A stretch of 64,000 bases of DNA from Candidatus Zipacnadia bacterium (GTDB lineage: Bacteria; Armatimonadota; Zipacnadia; Zipacnadales; UBA5352): NCBI GenBank assembly GCA_029820295.1, contig JALGVA010000002.1:1-64000 (forward strand), read 5' to 3'. Below, one piece after another: positions 34,909-43,759 of this stretch. The position numbers were made by a program, and so were the translations under genes. Under the pieces are notes generated by a model. It searched no databases, was not told where the DNA came from, and was given only the letters and a program-made list of their open reading frames with translations. Positions within the stretch are counted from its first letter, which is position 1. The number at the start of each line of letters is the position of its first letter.

Positions 34909-36459
34909 CTACAGGTCCACGCGCCGGCGCTCGCGGAACTGCTCCTCGCTGGCGACCTCGGCCGCCTGCCCGAGCCGCGAGGCCGGCACCGCACGCGTCT
35001 GCGCCCACTTGCGCAGCGCCTCAATACGCTCGGGCATGGTCGCCGACAGCGGCAGCGTCGCCTCGGCCTGGGCGATCAGGTCCTCGTCGCGCACCTCGCG
35101 ACAATCGTCCAGAAAGGCGACTTCCAGCGCCGACTTCACCACCTCCTCGATGTCCGCGCCGGTGAAGCCCTCGGTGGCGCGCGCCACCTGCGCCAGCGCG
35201 AAGCCCTCCGGGTCGCGCCTGCGCTTGGCCAGGTGCACCGCCAGGATCTCCACGCGTTCGGCCTCGCCGGGCAGGTCCACGAAGAAGATCTCGTCGAAGC
35301 GGCCTTTGCGCAGGAACTCGGGTGGCAGGCGCTCGATGTCGTTCGCGGTCGCCATCACGAACACCGGCTCGGTCTTCTCCTGCATCCACGTCAGGAAGTG
35401 GCCGAAGACGCGCTGCGTCGTGCCCGAGTCCGACGACGCCCCGGAGACGCCCGCGAAGCCCTTCTCGATCTCGTCCATCCACAAGATGCACGGCGCCACC
35501 GCCTCGGCGGTCGAGATCGCACGGCGCATGTTCTGCTCGGACTCGCCCACGTAGGAGCCGAAGACGCGGCCGACATCGAAGCGCAGCAGCGGCATGCGCC
35601 ACGCCGAGGAGGCGGCCTTGGCGGTGAGCGACTTGCCGCAGCCGGGGATGCCGATGAGCAGCAGGCCCTTGGGCATGTCCAGTCCGAAGTCCTCGGCCTC
35701 GCGCGCGAAGCACGCGCGCTTGCGCATCAGCCACTGCTTGAGTACGTCCAGCCCGCCGACGTCATCCATCCTCTCGCGCGCCGGATAGAACTCGAGCATG
35801 CCGGACTTGCGGATGATCTGCCGCTTCTCCTGGATGACCTTCTCGATGTCGCCCGGATCGAGCTTGCCGTCCTCGACGATGACCCGGTAGAGCGCGTTCT
35901 CGATCTCGGTCTGCGTGAGCCCCAGCAGGGCCCGCTCCAGCTCCTCGCGCTCCTCGTCATCGACCTCGACCGCGACGCGGTCGCCCAGCGACGACAGCAT
36001 CCCCGCCAGCGTCTCGGCCACGTCCGCGGGGCCCGGCAGCGGGAACTCGACCACCGTGGTCTCCTTCTCGATCTCGTCGGGGATGTGCAGCACCGGCGAG
36101 ACGATCAGCAGCGCCGACTCGGTGGCGGTGATCAGGTGCTGGGCGGTCTCGCGCAGTTGCCGCACCACCGTGGGGTCGGAGAAGTACGGGTGGAAGTCCA
36201 GCAGCACGAACAACGTGGGCTCGTCGGGCTCCGCGCAGGCGCTGAGCGCGGCCTGCGGCGACTCGCCACCGCTGCGCGAGCCGCGCGTGCCGGGCTGGTG
36301 CATCCCGCGGGCGGCGCTCCACATGGTGACCGACTTGCCCAGCTCCCGCCCCACACGCTGCAGGCAGTCGATCACGCGCCCCTCCTCGTGTGAGACGATG
36401 TAGATCAGCGGATAGCGCGAGCGCAGATAGAGCTTGAGTTCCTCCTCGACTTCGCTCAT
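34909..36459 (-). CDS. AAA family ATPase (Ycf46-like)
   Basis: 516 residues. The N-terminal half (ELKLYLRSRYPLIYIVSHEE, LFVLLDFHPYF, LLIVSPVLHIPDEIEKE) resembles the degenerate first domain of Ycf46-type proteins from cyanobacteria and plastids. The second half is a canonical AAA module: Walker A GIPGCGKS near residue 271, Walker B CILWMDEIE near 325, sensor/arginine region GTTQRVFGHFLTWMQEK, MATANDIERLPPEFLRKGRFDE, and an FTGADIEEVVKSA lid helix. Ycf46 proteins are hexameric ATPases linked to carbon and envelope physiology but without a settled client. GGGGAGGACCGAAG precedes the ATG. It is divergent from the Gfo-like gene at 36814. Confidence 0.9.
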   Translation of the reverse strand: MSEVEEELKLYLRSRYPLIYIVSHEEGRVIDCLQRVGRELGKSVTMWSAARGMHQPGTRGSRSGGESPQAALSACAEPDEPTLFVLLDFHPYFSDPTVVRQLRETAQHLITATESALLIVSPVLHIPDEIEKETTVVEFPLPGPADVAETLAGMLSSLGDRVAVEVDDEEREELERALLGLTQTEIENALYRVIVEDGKLDPGDIEKVIQEKRQIIRKSGMLEFYPARERMDDVGGLDVLKQWLMRKRACFAREAEDFGLDMPKGLLLIGIPGCGKSLTAKAASSAWRMPLLRFDVGRVFGSYVGESEQNMRRAISTAEAVAPCILWMDEIEKGFAGVSGASSDSGTTQRVFGHFLTWMQEKTEPVFVMATANDIERLPPEFLRKGRFDEIFFVDLPGEAERVEILAVHLAKRRRDPEGFALAQVARATEGFTGADIEEVVKSALEVAFLDDCREVRDEDLIAQAEATLPLSATMPERIEALRKWAQTRAVPASRLGQAAEVASEEQFRERRRVDL

Positions 36460-36813
36460 CTTCGGTCCTCCCCGGCGCCTCTGTACCCCGGTCGCCGCTC
36501 ACGTCCACGGGTCACTCGCTGCTTCCCGCACTCCACCGGCATTCCCTCCGTCGGGCCTGTGCGCTACCCACATCTCACGTGGGCATCCGATCAGTCCCAG
36601 ACCGCCCCCCGCCGGTCTGCGGGCTGCGTTCCCCGACGGCCCGTGCGCACGGCCACCCGGCGATTGCGCTCCCGTTGACGAAGGCGTTCCCAGGCACCAG
36701 TTGCGCGGGCAGGATAGGGCGCGCGCCCGGGCGAAACCTCGCGCCGCGGGAGTGCACGGCGTATCGGTCCGGTGTCGTAGCGCCGTCCAGTGGTCCGCGA
36801 AAGGATGAGTTGT
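36460..36813. other. divergent intergenic region between the AAA ATPase and a Gfo-like oxidoreductase
   Basis: About 350 nt with no credible gene. A TTGACG at about 36678 is not followed by a convincing -10. I see no clear operator or terminator. Confidence 0.4.
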
Positions 36814-38100
36814 GTGGAGAGACTGCGCATCGCGTGCATCGGCGCCGGGTCGGCCATCGGCGCACGCTCCAGTGGCTTCTTCGAGGTCATCAACCAGCTC
36901 CATGACATGTTCGACCAGTTCGCGATCATGGACATCAACGAGGAGCACGCACGCGCCGCGGCCGCGGCCTACGATATCCCGGAGGTCTACACGGACCTTG
37001 ATGACCTCTTCACCCGCGGCAAGCCCGACGCCATCGTGCGCCTCACGCCCACCGACTCGGCCTTCGCGGTGTGCATGGCCGCGGCCGAGGCCGGCTGCCA
37101 CGTCCTCAGCGAGATCCCGATCGCCTTCAGCCTGGCCCGGGCCGACGCGATCATGGGCAGGTGCGCCGAACAGGGCGTCAGGTTCGAGGTCGCCGAGAAC
37201 GTGTGGACCTGGCCGCGCGAGCGCCTCAAGCAGATGATCGTGCAGCAGGGGCTGATCGGCGACATCACGCACTGCCGGCTCAAGTACCCGTGCGGGGCCT
37301 ACCACGGCTTCTCGGCAATCCGCAAGCTCGTGGGCGCGGAGGCCGAACGCGTGCTGGGCTGGGACGGCGCGGTGCCGGTGGTCAACATGCTCAGCTACGG
37401 CGGCGAGCCGATGGCGGAGACCATGTGGGACGGTGGGCTCATCAAGTTCCCGGGGCACGTGCACTGCATCTTCGAGATGCCGCCCAAGCGCCCGGTGTGG
37501 CGCCACGCCTGGGACGTCGAGGGCACCCGGGGCTTCATCGGCGCGGTGGCGGGAGTGGTCGATAGCGCCAAGGGCCACCGCCACGGCGAGGCGTTGGTGC
37601 TCGATGACCCGGAGACGCTGCAGCAGCTCACCGACGACTTCGAGGCCGGCGCCGACAGCCGCGAGCGGCACTTCCCCATCGAGTGGACTTACGGTGAGCG
37701 CGGCGGCCGGCGAGTCCTCGAGTGCGTGCGCGTGAATACCGACCCGCCGGTGGTGTGGGAGAATCCGTACGCGAAGTACGGCATCTGCGAGGACGACGCG
37801 GTCTCCAAGGCCAGCTACCTTGAGAGCCTCTACCGCGCGGTGGTGGAGGGCAAGCCGCTGATCTACGGCGGGGAGAATGCGCGCCGTGACATGGAGCTGT
37901 GGATCGCCATCCGCGAGAGCGCATGGCGGGGCAACGTCTGGGTGGATCTTCCCCTGACGGAGACGACCGGCGTCGAGCAGGCGATGCACGAGGAGTTCGA
38001 GCGCCGCTACGGTTGCGACCCGCTGGGCGATGTTGACAAGCAGCTCCGGGTGGTCTACGACCGCACGCCGGTGATGTGGACCGTGGCGGGCTGGCTGTGA
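36814..38100 (+). CDS. Gfo/Idh/MocA family oxidoreductase with SEIP in place of EKP
   Basis: 428 residues. The Rossmann start LRIACIGAGSAIGARSSGFF is followed by MDINEEHARAAAAAYDIPEV and PDAIVRLTPTDSAFAVCMAA. The usual EKP motif reads CHVLSEIPIAFS, so the family lysine that helps catalysis is replaced by isoleucine; several annotated Gfo proteins share such SEI/SEV variants. The C-terminal domain is longer than average and ends EMWIA..VWVDLPL and an extra tail. The start is uncertain: the track uses GTG or ATG upstream, while AAAGGA lies 8 nt before GTG 36814, which puts VERLRIACIG at the N-terminus. The preceding gene is divergent and the following propeller gene is 78 nt away, probably co-transcribed. 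Confidence 0.8.
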   Translation: MERLRIACIGAGSAIGARSSGFFEVINQLHDMFDQFAIMDINEEHARAAAAAYDIPEVYTDLDDLFTRGKPDAIVRLTPTDSAFAVCMAAAEAGCHVLSEIPIAFSLARADAIMGRCAEQGVRFEVAENVWTWPRERLKQMIVQQGLIGDITHCRLKYPCGAYHGFSAIRKLVGAEAERVLGWDGAVPVVNMLSYGGEPMAETMWDGGLIKFPGHVHCIFEMPPKRPVWRHAWDVEGTRGFIGAVAGVVDSAKGHRHGEALVLDDPETLQQLTDDFEAGADSRERHFPIEWTYGERGGRRVLECVRVNTDPPVVWENPYAKYGICEDDAVSKASYLESLYRAVVEGKPLIYGGENARRDMELWIAIRESAWRGNVWVDLPLTETTGVEQAMHEEFERRYGCDPLGDVDKQLRVVYDRTPVMWTVAGWL

Positions 38101-38178
38101 GGGCGGGGACCGGGGCGAGGCGCAGCCACCGGTCGCAGTGAACCCTCTGCGTCGAGCACCGCCGGGAGGTGCGCGAGC

Positions 38179-39594
38179 ATGGTTGGTTCGGGGCCGAACA
38201 CGCCGGTGATCTCAGTGCCCGCGGGCGATGAGGCCTTCAATGCGAGCATCTACGAACCGGGCGAGTCGCCCGCGCGCGATGAGCCGCTGCTCCTGGGCGC
38301 GGGGCCACATCTGTTCGTGGACGACTACCTGATCGAGGCCGGTACCGGCCTTACCCGTCGGGTCAACCGCCCCGAGCGCGATCCGGACATCCCCAACCCG
38401 ATCATCACCGGCCCCGAGGACCGGAACTTCCAGCCCTACATCTCCGTCCTACGCGACCCCGAGAGCGGGCGCTTCCGCACATGGTTCGGCACCTGGACCG
38501 ACGCGCAGGACACCGCGGTCGCACACGTGGGGTACATGGAGTCCGAGGACGGCGTGCACTGGATCCGCCCGGTGCGCATCCTGGACGACCCGGCGCCGAT
38601 CCAGTTCGGCAACAGCGTCATCGACGATGGCCCGAACTGCCCGGATCCGTCGCGGCGCTACACGCTCGCGTGGTGGAAGGATGGCGGGCTGAAGCTCGCG
38701 ACCTCCCCCGACGGCCTCACCTGGACGCCGCTGGCGCCCTACCCGGTGCTGCGCCACAACCACGACATCAACAACATCTTCCGGGACACGCTGCGCGACC
38801 GCTACGTCGCCACCATCTCGGTCTACACCACCGGGCCGACCTGGTCGGGCCAGCGCCGCGTGACCATGCAGTCGGTGAGCGATGACCTGCTGCACTGGGA
38901 GCGGCCCTGGTACGTGCTCACCCCGATCGATGGCGAGGATGAGGGCCAGACACAGTTCTACGCCATGGATGGGCACCTGATCCGCGGCGGCCTGTGGGTG
39001 GCGCCGGTCAAGGTGCTGCGCGATGATCTACGGGCGAGCGGCACGCCCGAGGGCTCCTGCGGCATCGGTTACACCGCGCTGGCGTGGACGCGCGACGGCG
39101 TACACTGGGTGCGTGACCGCGCGCCGTTCTTCGAGCCCGATCCGCGCCCGGGGGCGTGGGACCACGCGCACGCCTGGATGGACCGGCAGGTCGTGGTGGG
39201 CGACGAGGTGTTCATCTACTATTGCGGCTACCGCAACGGGCATAAGGTGAACCGCTTCGAGGAGCGCCAGATCGGCCTGGTGCGCATGGCGCGTGACCGC
39301 TATGTCTCGCGAGACGCCGGCGACCTGCCGGGCGTGCTGCGCACCCCGCCCGTGGTCCTCGACGCCGCGCAGCTCACGGTCAACGCCGAGGTCGCGGGCG
39401 AGCTGCGCGTGCGCATACTCGGCGAGCACGGCCGGCCGCTGCCGGGCTTCGACTTCGATGATTGCCGGCCGATACGCGGCGACTCGCCGGGCCACGAGGT
39501 GCGCTGGGTGAACGGCGCCGCTCTCCCCATGGGAGCGCCCGTGCATCTCGAGTTCCGCGTGCAGGACGGCCGGCTCTACGGCTTCGGCCTGTAG
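38179..39594 (+). CDS. GH32/GH43-like five-bladed propeller protein
   Basis: 471 residues with no signal peptide, so cytoplasmic or exported another way. LFVDDYLIEAGTGLTRRVNR, RNFQPYISVLRDPESGRFRTW, GYMESEDGVHWIRPVRI, LAWWKDGGLKLATSPDGLTW and YTALAWTRDGVHWVRD repeat the strand patterns of GH43/GH32/GH62-type five-bladed propellers. The DDYLI block is common to a family of uncharacterised proteins found in Planctomycetota and Armatimonadota. The three acidic residues needed in GH43 (Asp, Asp, Glu) cannot be assigned with certainty. The final 80 residues look like a small beta domain (ELRVRILGEHGRPLPGFDFD). GGGAGGTGCGCGAGC gives the start. Confidence 0.75.
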   Translation: MVGSGPNTPVISVPAGDEAFNASIYEPGESPARDEPLLLGAGPHLFVDDYLIEAGTGLTRRVNRPERDPDIPNPIITGPEDRNFQPYISVLRDPESGRFRTWFGTWTDAQDTAVAHVGYMESEDGVHWIRPVRILDDPAPIQFGNSVIDDGPNCPDPSRRYTLAWWKDGGLKLATSPDGLTWTPLAPYPVLRHNHDINNIFRDTLRDRYVATISVYTTGPTWSGQRRVTMQSVSDDLLHWERPWYVLTPIDGEDEGQTQFYAMDGHLIRGGLWVAPVKVLRDDLRASGTPEGSCGIGYTALAWTRDGVHWVRDRAPFFEPDPRPGAWDHAHAWMDRQVVVGDEVFIYYCGYRNGHKVNRFEERQIGLVRMARDRYVSRDAGDLPGVLRTPPVVLDAAQLTVNAEVAGELRVRILGEHGRPLPGFDFDDCRPIRGDSPGHEVRWVNGAALPMGAPVHLEFRVQDGRLYGFGL

Positions 39595-39639
39595 CCCGGC
39601 GAGGAGCCGTCGCGGCCCGGACTGCGCCGTGCGCCGGGA

Positions 39640-39669
39640 TTGTCGCGGCGCGTCAGAATCTGGTATAGT
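39640..39669 (+). promoter_or_regulatory. candidate sigma70-type promoter for the response regulator
   Basis: TTGTCG and TATAGT separated by 18 nt, 45 nt before the ATG. Both match consensus at four to five of six positions. It explains independent expression of the single regulator gene. Confidence 0.6.
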
Positions 39670-39714
39670 GTCGGCAGGAGAGGCGTGGAGGAGCTGTGCG
39701 AGGGAGATATGGTC

Positions 39715-40110
39715 ATGCCGAAGCGCATTCTGGCGGTTGACGACTCCGAAGCCTTGCGTAACCTCCTCATGGCGCTGCTCAGTCGGTCGGGCTATGACGT
39801 GGCGCTGGCCGCCGATGGCCGCGACGCCCTGAAGAAGCTCACATCGTTCGACCCCGACCTGATTCTGCTCGATATCCAGATGCCACGCCTCGACGGCTGG
39901 GAATTCCTCGAGCTTGCGCACAAGCACCACGACCTCGACGACGTGCCGGTCATCATCTTCACCGGCAAACCTGAGCCTGAGGACCACGAGCGCGAGCTGG
40001 CGCGCCGGTACGCGGCCTACGTGACCAAGAAGGTCCGCGGCGAGGAGCTGCTGGGCCTCATCGAGCGCGTCCTGGCGGGCGAGCTGCCCGAGCAAGCTCC
40101 CGAGGCGTGA
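39715..40110 (+). CDS. stand-alone response regulator (CheY-like receiver domain)
   Basis: 131 residues, a single receiver domain. RILAVDDSEALRNLL holds the acidic pair, DPDLILLDIQMPRLDGWEF the phosphoacceptor Asp, VIIFTGKPEPED the Thr switch and AYVTKKVRGEEL the conserved Lys. The C-terminal tail is short with no output domain. A partner kinase is not in the window. ATG 39715 is chosen because GGGAG lies 8 nt upstream; the track start at 39640 would add an unrelated leader that overlaps the candidate promoter. It would signal by protein contact, as CheY and Spo0F do. Confidence 0.9.
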   Translation: MPKRILAVDDSEALRNLLMALLSRSGYDVALAADGRDALKKLTSFDPDLILLDIQMPRLDGWEFLELAHKHHDLDDVPVIIFTGKPEPEDHERELARRYAAYVTKKVRGEELLGLIERVLAGELPEQAPEA

Positions 40111-40176
40111 GGCGCCCCCTTCCAGGCTCCTGCCCGGGAGCGGGATGCCACCATTGTGGTGACGGGAGGCCCCGAC

Positions 40177-43100
40177 ATGCATCGTGCCCCGCGAACCGGC
40201 CGTCATGTGACTCTTGCCCTCATCGCCATCGTGTTGTGCTCCACCGCAGCAACCGCGCTCGGCGCTCCCGCGGTGGCGTTCGTGTCCCGGCAGTTCATCT
40301 ACCTCGAGGACTACGATGCGCTCCCCGACCTGCGCGACGCCGGCTTCGAAGTCGGCGCGCTGGACTGGAAGGACGTCTCCCCCGAGACGCTGCAGCCCTT
40401 CAACGTGGTGGTGCTCACCGACATCCCCGGCGCCAACGAGGTGGGCGAGCTGGCCCCGCACGTGGCGGCGGCGGCCCAGCACATCCGCGCGTGGGCGCAG
40501 GCCGGCGGCGGGGTGCTTGCGTGCATGGGTGCGGGCGGCTGGGACGCCGGCCGCGTGGCCGCCAACGTGGTACTCGAGCCGTGGGACGTGGAACTGCTGG
40601 ACGAGCAGGTGACCGACCCGGTCAACTTCTACCAGCAGACGCGCGGCATCCGCTGGTGGTACTCCTGGACGACCAACCTGGCGCCGTCGCCCGTCACCGA
40701 GGGCGTGCAGACCATCTTCTACCCGTCCCGCTCATGGCGCGCCGATCTGCAGAAGACCCTCTACGCGCCACGCTTCGGGCCTGAGTGGCAGGTCCTGGTG
40801 CGCGGCGAGCGCAGCGCCCGCAGCGTGAGCAACGGCCGGGAGCCCGGCGAGCCGCCCGCCACATACGCGTCTGAGCCGCCTATCGCGGGTGTGCGCGAGG
40901 TGGGCGCAGGCCGCGCCGCGGTGATGGCGCTGTGGCCCAACTGGACCTTCTGGGGTGCGCGCCGGGAGTGCATGGACAGTATCGTGTGGGAGGCCGGCGC
41001 CGGTGGTGTGCCCAGCCACACCGGCCGCTTCCTGCTGCAGCTCCTGGCGTGGCTCGCCGAGCCGTCGATGGCGAGCGGGATCTTCGGCGGCTACGTGACG
41101 CCCGAGGAGCCGACGCCCCGCCCCGAGCTGTACCCGCCCAGGCCGATGGACTGGGCCACGGCCGAGTTCCCGGACGCGCCGACCTGGCGACACGCGCGTG
41201 TGCTGGCGGGGGCGCGCACCAGTCACACCGTGGGCTCGGGCACGGTGGCGCAGTACTGCGCGGCCGCACAGCGGGCGGGCTACCAGGCGATCCTGTTCGC
41301 CGAACCGCTGGACCAGCTCACCCCCGAGGCCTGGGACGCGCTCCGGCAGGAGTGCACGGCGGCCACGACCAACGACTTCCTGGCGCTACCGGGCATCGAC
41401 TTCGAGACGCTGCAGGGCGATCAGTACGTGGCCTTCGGCGAGTTCAACTTCCCCCAACCGCCCGGGCTGGCCGCCGACGGCAAGCACGTTGATGACACCT
41501 ACAACCTGTGGGGCGGACAGATGTACCACGGCTTCCTGGCCCTGACCCGTCTGCACCTGCACCCCGAGCGCGATCCGCAGATCCTCAAGAACATGACCGC
41601 ATGTGCGGTGCAGACCTGGCAGGGCGGCGAGCTGATCGACGACTCGCTCGATCACTACCTGGCGCTCGACGCCCAGTTCCACAACCTGGCGCCACTGTCG
41701 CTGCACCTCATCGACTCGCCGGAGGAGGTGGCGGGCGCCGCGGAGCAGGGCTTGCAGAACGTATGGCTCGCCGATGACTCCGCGGACCTTAAGGAGCAGA
41801 TCTCACCCCAGCGCCAGGCGGGCGTGCTCTACTGGATGAACCCGCACCGCGCCTACCTCACCAGCGGCCTGACCCTCGAGCAGTGGACCGGCCTGAACAT
41901 CATGTATTGGGGCCCGCCGGCCGAGGGCTCAGACCGCTGGAAGATCCGCTTCAGCGTCGCCTCGCCCGCCGGGGTGCAGCAGGTGCAGGTGCTCGACCGC
42001 GCCAAGCCGTACCTGCGCTTCGCCGGCGACGGCCAGCGCTGCGCCCATGAATTCCCGGGCTTGCACGACAACCAACACGTCTTCCACCTGCTCGCCACCG
42101 ACGCCGAGGGCAACCGGCTGCTGTCGCCGGGCATCCGCATCCGCTTCTCCGACACCTGGGTCAATCAGTGCGGCGATCACCAGAACACCATCTCGGCTTG
42201 CCTGCAGCAACGGGCCGACGGGCGCGGGCTCTACGCCTACGGCACCACGCTGCCGGTCTACGCCGGCTGGCGGCCGTCGTGGAGCGCGCCCTGCCCGGTT
42301 GATACGGAGGAGCGCTATCCGCCGCAGTGGGACGGGGCGCAGACCGGGGCGTCGGGGAGCGCGGCGGCGGAGGCGTTCGTGGAGGGCGGAACCCGTGAGG
42401 GCGGCGAGAACTCGGCGGCCACCAACCTCTACGAGCTGGCCGGCCCCGAACTGCAGATCCTCCAGCAGATCGTGCGCGCGAAGTACCCGGAAGGAACGCC
42501 ACGGCGCCGTGACTGCGCGCCGACCTACCGCACCATCCCCACTGAGTTCATCGACTACGTGGTGCGGCGCATGACCCCGACTGCGCGCTTCGAGCACCCG
42601 GGCATCAGCTTCAACGAAGTCACGGTGACCGCGCGCCGCGACTTCACCTTCGACCCGGCGGTTGGCCTGCCGCTGCTGGGCTACCGGGTCAGCGACTACG
42701 CCAACCGGCCCGATGGCGTCGGCGACCACATCTTCATCACCACGGCCGACGGGCGCACGATCAACCGCGTCGGCCCGCGCGATGCCGAGCCCTGGATCTG
42801 CACCTTCGACATGACGCTCGGCAACTACGTCTCGGCCTACCCGAATCCGTTCGGCGCGGTAGCCATCTTCCCGCTGAGCGATGTGCGCGCGCACGTGACG
42901 CTCACCGGCGACCTGTTCGGCACCGTCTTCGGCCTGCCGCTCGCCGGTGAGACCGTGTCACAGGGCACGACGTGGACCTTCCGCTTTCTGGCCGCATCGG
43001 CCGCCACCAGCCTCGAGCAGGGTAACCAGGTGTTTGACGACATCCGTTGCACGCTGGGCATCGGCTGCGAGCCCGCCTGGACCGTCACCGCCACGCGCGG

Positions 43101-43542
43101 CCGCGTCGATGACACCACCGGCCGCCTGCTGGCCACCGCCGAGGACCGCACCTTCGTCGCAGGCCTGCCGCAGACGGAGATGCCCACCGACCTGTTCATC
43201 GAGGTGCGGGGCATGACCGACGGCTGGACCGCCGCGCGGCAGATCAATGGCGGCGAGTTGAAGGCCATCACCTGCCAGGACGGCGCCGCGTACACCAACG
43301 TGGACCTGAACCCGGGCAACGTGGACCTGGTCATCGGCCATCCGGTGACCTGCAGCGACGAGCGCGTACGCGTGGTTGCCTGGTGGGTCGAGGGGGGCCT
43401 GGAGGTCACGGCGCACAGCCCGAGCGACGAGGACATCGCCTGCACGCTGGCCGTCAACACGGCGTTCGCAGGCCTGCCCGAGCGCGAGGAGCAGGTGACC
43501 ATCCCCGCCGGCAGCAGCGTGCAGCTCTCCTGGCGCGGGTAG
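40177..43542 (+). CDS. large secreted protein with amidotransferase-like and degenerate PHP-like domains
   Basis: 1121 residues. Signal peptide VTLALIAIVLCSTAATALGA follows a basic leader; GGGAGGCCCCGAC precedes the ATG at 40177. Residues about 25-310 resemble a ThuA/class-I-glutamine-amidotransferase-like fold (FNVVVLTDIPGANEVGELAP, WAQAGGGVLACMGAGGWDAG). Residues about 340-440 carry GSGTVAQYCAAAQRAGYQAI, LTPEAWDALRQECTAATTND and FLALPGIDFETLQGDQYVAF, a layout close to PHP phosphoesterase domains, but the early HxH and late GSD-type metal ligands are not intact, so it is probably inactive or redirected. The remaining 600 residues are beta-rich and unassigned. A role in extracellular polysaccharide handling fits the context but is inference. 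Confidence 0.75.
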   Translation: MHRAPRTGRHVTLALIAIVLCSTAATALGAPAVAFVSRQFIYLEDYDALPDLRDAGFEVGALDWKDVSPETLQPFNVVVLTDIPGANEVGELAPHVAAAAQHIRAWAQAGGGVLACMGAGGWDAGRVAANVVLEPWDVELLDEQVTDPVNFYQQTRGIRWWYSWTTNLAPSPVTEGVQTIFYPSRSWRADLQKTLYAPRFGPEWQVLVRGERSARSVSNGREPGEPPATYASEPPIAGVREVGAGRAAVMALWPNWTFWGARRECMDSIVWEAGAGGVPSHTGRFLLQLLAWLAEPSMASGIFGGYVTPEEPTPRPELYPPRPMDWATAEFPDAPTWRHARVLAGARTSHTVGSGTVAQYCAAAQRAGYQAILFAEPLDQLTPEAWDALRQECTAATTNDFLALPGIDFETLQGDQYVAFGEFNFPQPPGLAADGKHVDDTYNLWGGQMYHGFLALTRLHLHPERDPQILKNMTACAVQTWQGGELIDDSLDHYLALDAQFHNLAPLSLHLIDSPEEVAGAAEQGLQNVWLADDSADLKEQISPQRQAGVLYWMNPHRAYLTSGLTLEQWTGLNIMYWGPPAEGSDRWKIRFSVASPAGVQQVQVLDRAKPYLRFAGDGQRCAHEFPGLHDNQHVFHLLATDAEGNRLLSPGIRIRFSDTWVNQCGDHQNTISACLQQRADGRGLYAYGTTLPVYAGWRPSWSAPCPVDTEERYPPQWDGAQTGASGSAAAEAFVEGGTREGGENSAATNLYELAGPELQILQQIVRAKYPEGTPRRRDCAPTYRTIPTEFIDYVVRRMTPTARFEHPGISFNEVTVTARRDFTFDPAVGLPLLGYRVSDYANRPDGVGDHIFITTADGRTINRVGPRDAEPWICTFDMTLGNYVSAYPNPFGAVAIFPLSDVRAHVTLTGDLFGTVFGLPLAGETVSQGTTWTFRFLAASAATSLEQGNQVFDDIRCTLGIGCEPAWTVTATRGRVDDTTGRLLATAEDRTFVAGLPQTEMPTDLFIEVRGMTDGWTAARQINGGELKAITCQDGAAYTNVDLNPGNVDLVIGHPVTCSDERVRVVAWWVEGGLEVTAHSPSDEDIACTLAVNTAFAGLPEREEQVTIPAGSSVQLSWRG

Positions 43543-43543
43543 C

Positions 43544-43558
43544 CCTGCCGCCGGCAGG
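43544..43558. terminator. short GC hairpin after the large secreted protein
   Basis: CCTGCC-GCC-GGCAGG, immediately after the stop. A 6-bp stem with no T-tract; only its position suggests termination. Confidence 0.3.
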
Positions 43559-43655
43559 CGCGGTGGCCGGGCAACAGCACGCTCATCGCCGCAACGGTCT
43601 GCACGGCGAAGAGCGCGGCGAGGAAGATGACGATCACCGAATGCAGCTTGCGCAT
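43545..43655 (-). pseudogene. orphan signal-peptide start of a lost secreted protein
   Basis: CGGAGGCCAGGTC precedes an ATG at 43655 that opens MRKLHSVIVIFLAALFAVQT and VAAMSVLLPGHRA, a textbook signal peptide. The rest of the frame then runs antisense into the 3' end of the large secreted gene and has no protein-like character. A TATAGT (-10-like, 43755-43750) lies about 100 nt upstream on the same strand. It is best read as the first 25-35 codons of a secreted protein whose body has been lost. Confidence 0.4.
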
Positions 43656-43759
43656 GACCTGGCCTCCGTACACAGGTCCTTCAGGCGGACGCCATCGGCC
43701 ATCGACGCGCCCCTCACCTGCTTGTGACGCCTGACACGCGGCTTTGCTCACTATATCGG

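Noticed and set aside
42837-43544. Continuation of the orphan signal peptide as a 272-aa protein
   Set aside because: Beyond the first 30 or so codons the frame is antisense to the intact secreted gene ending at 43542 and is Ser/Arg/Pro-rich.
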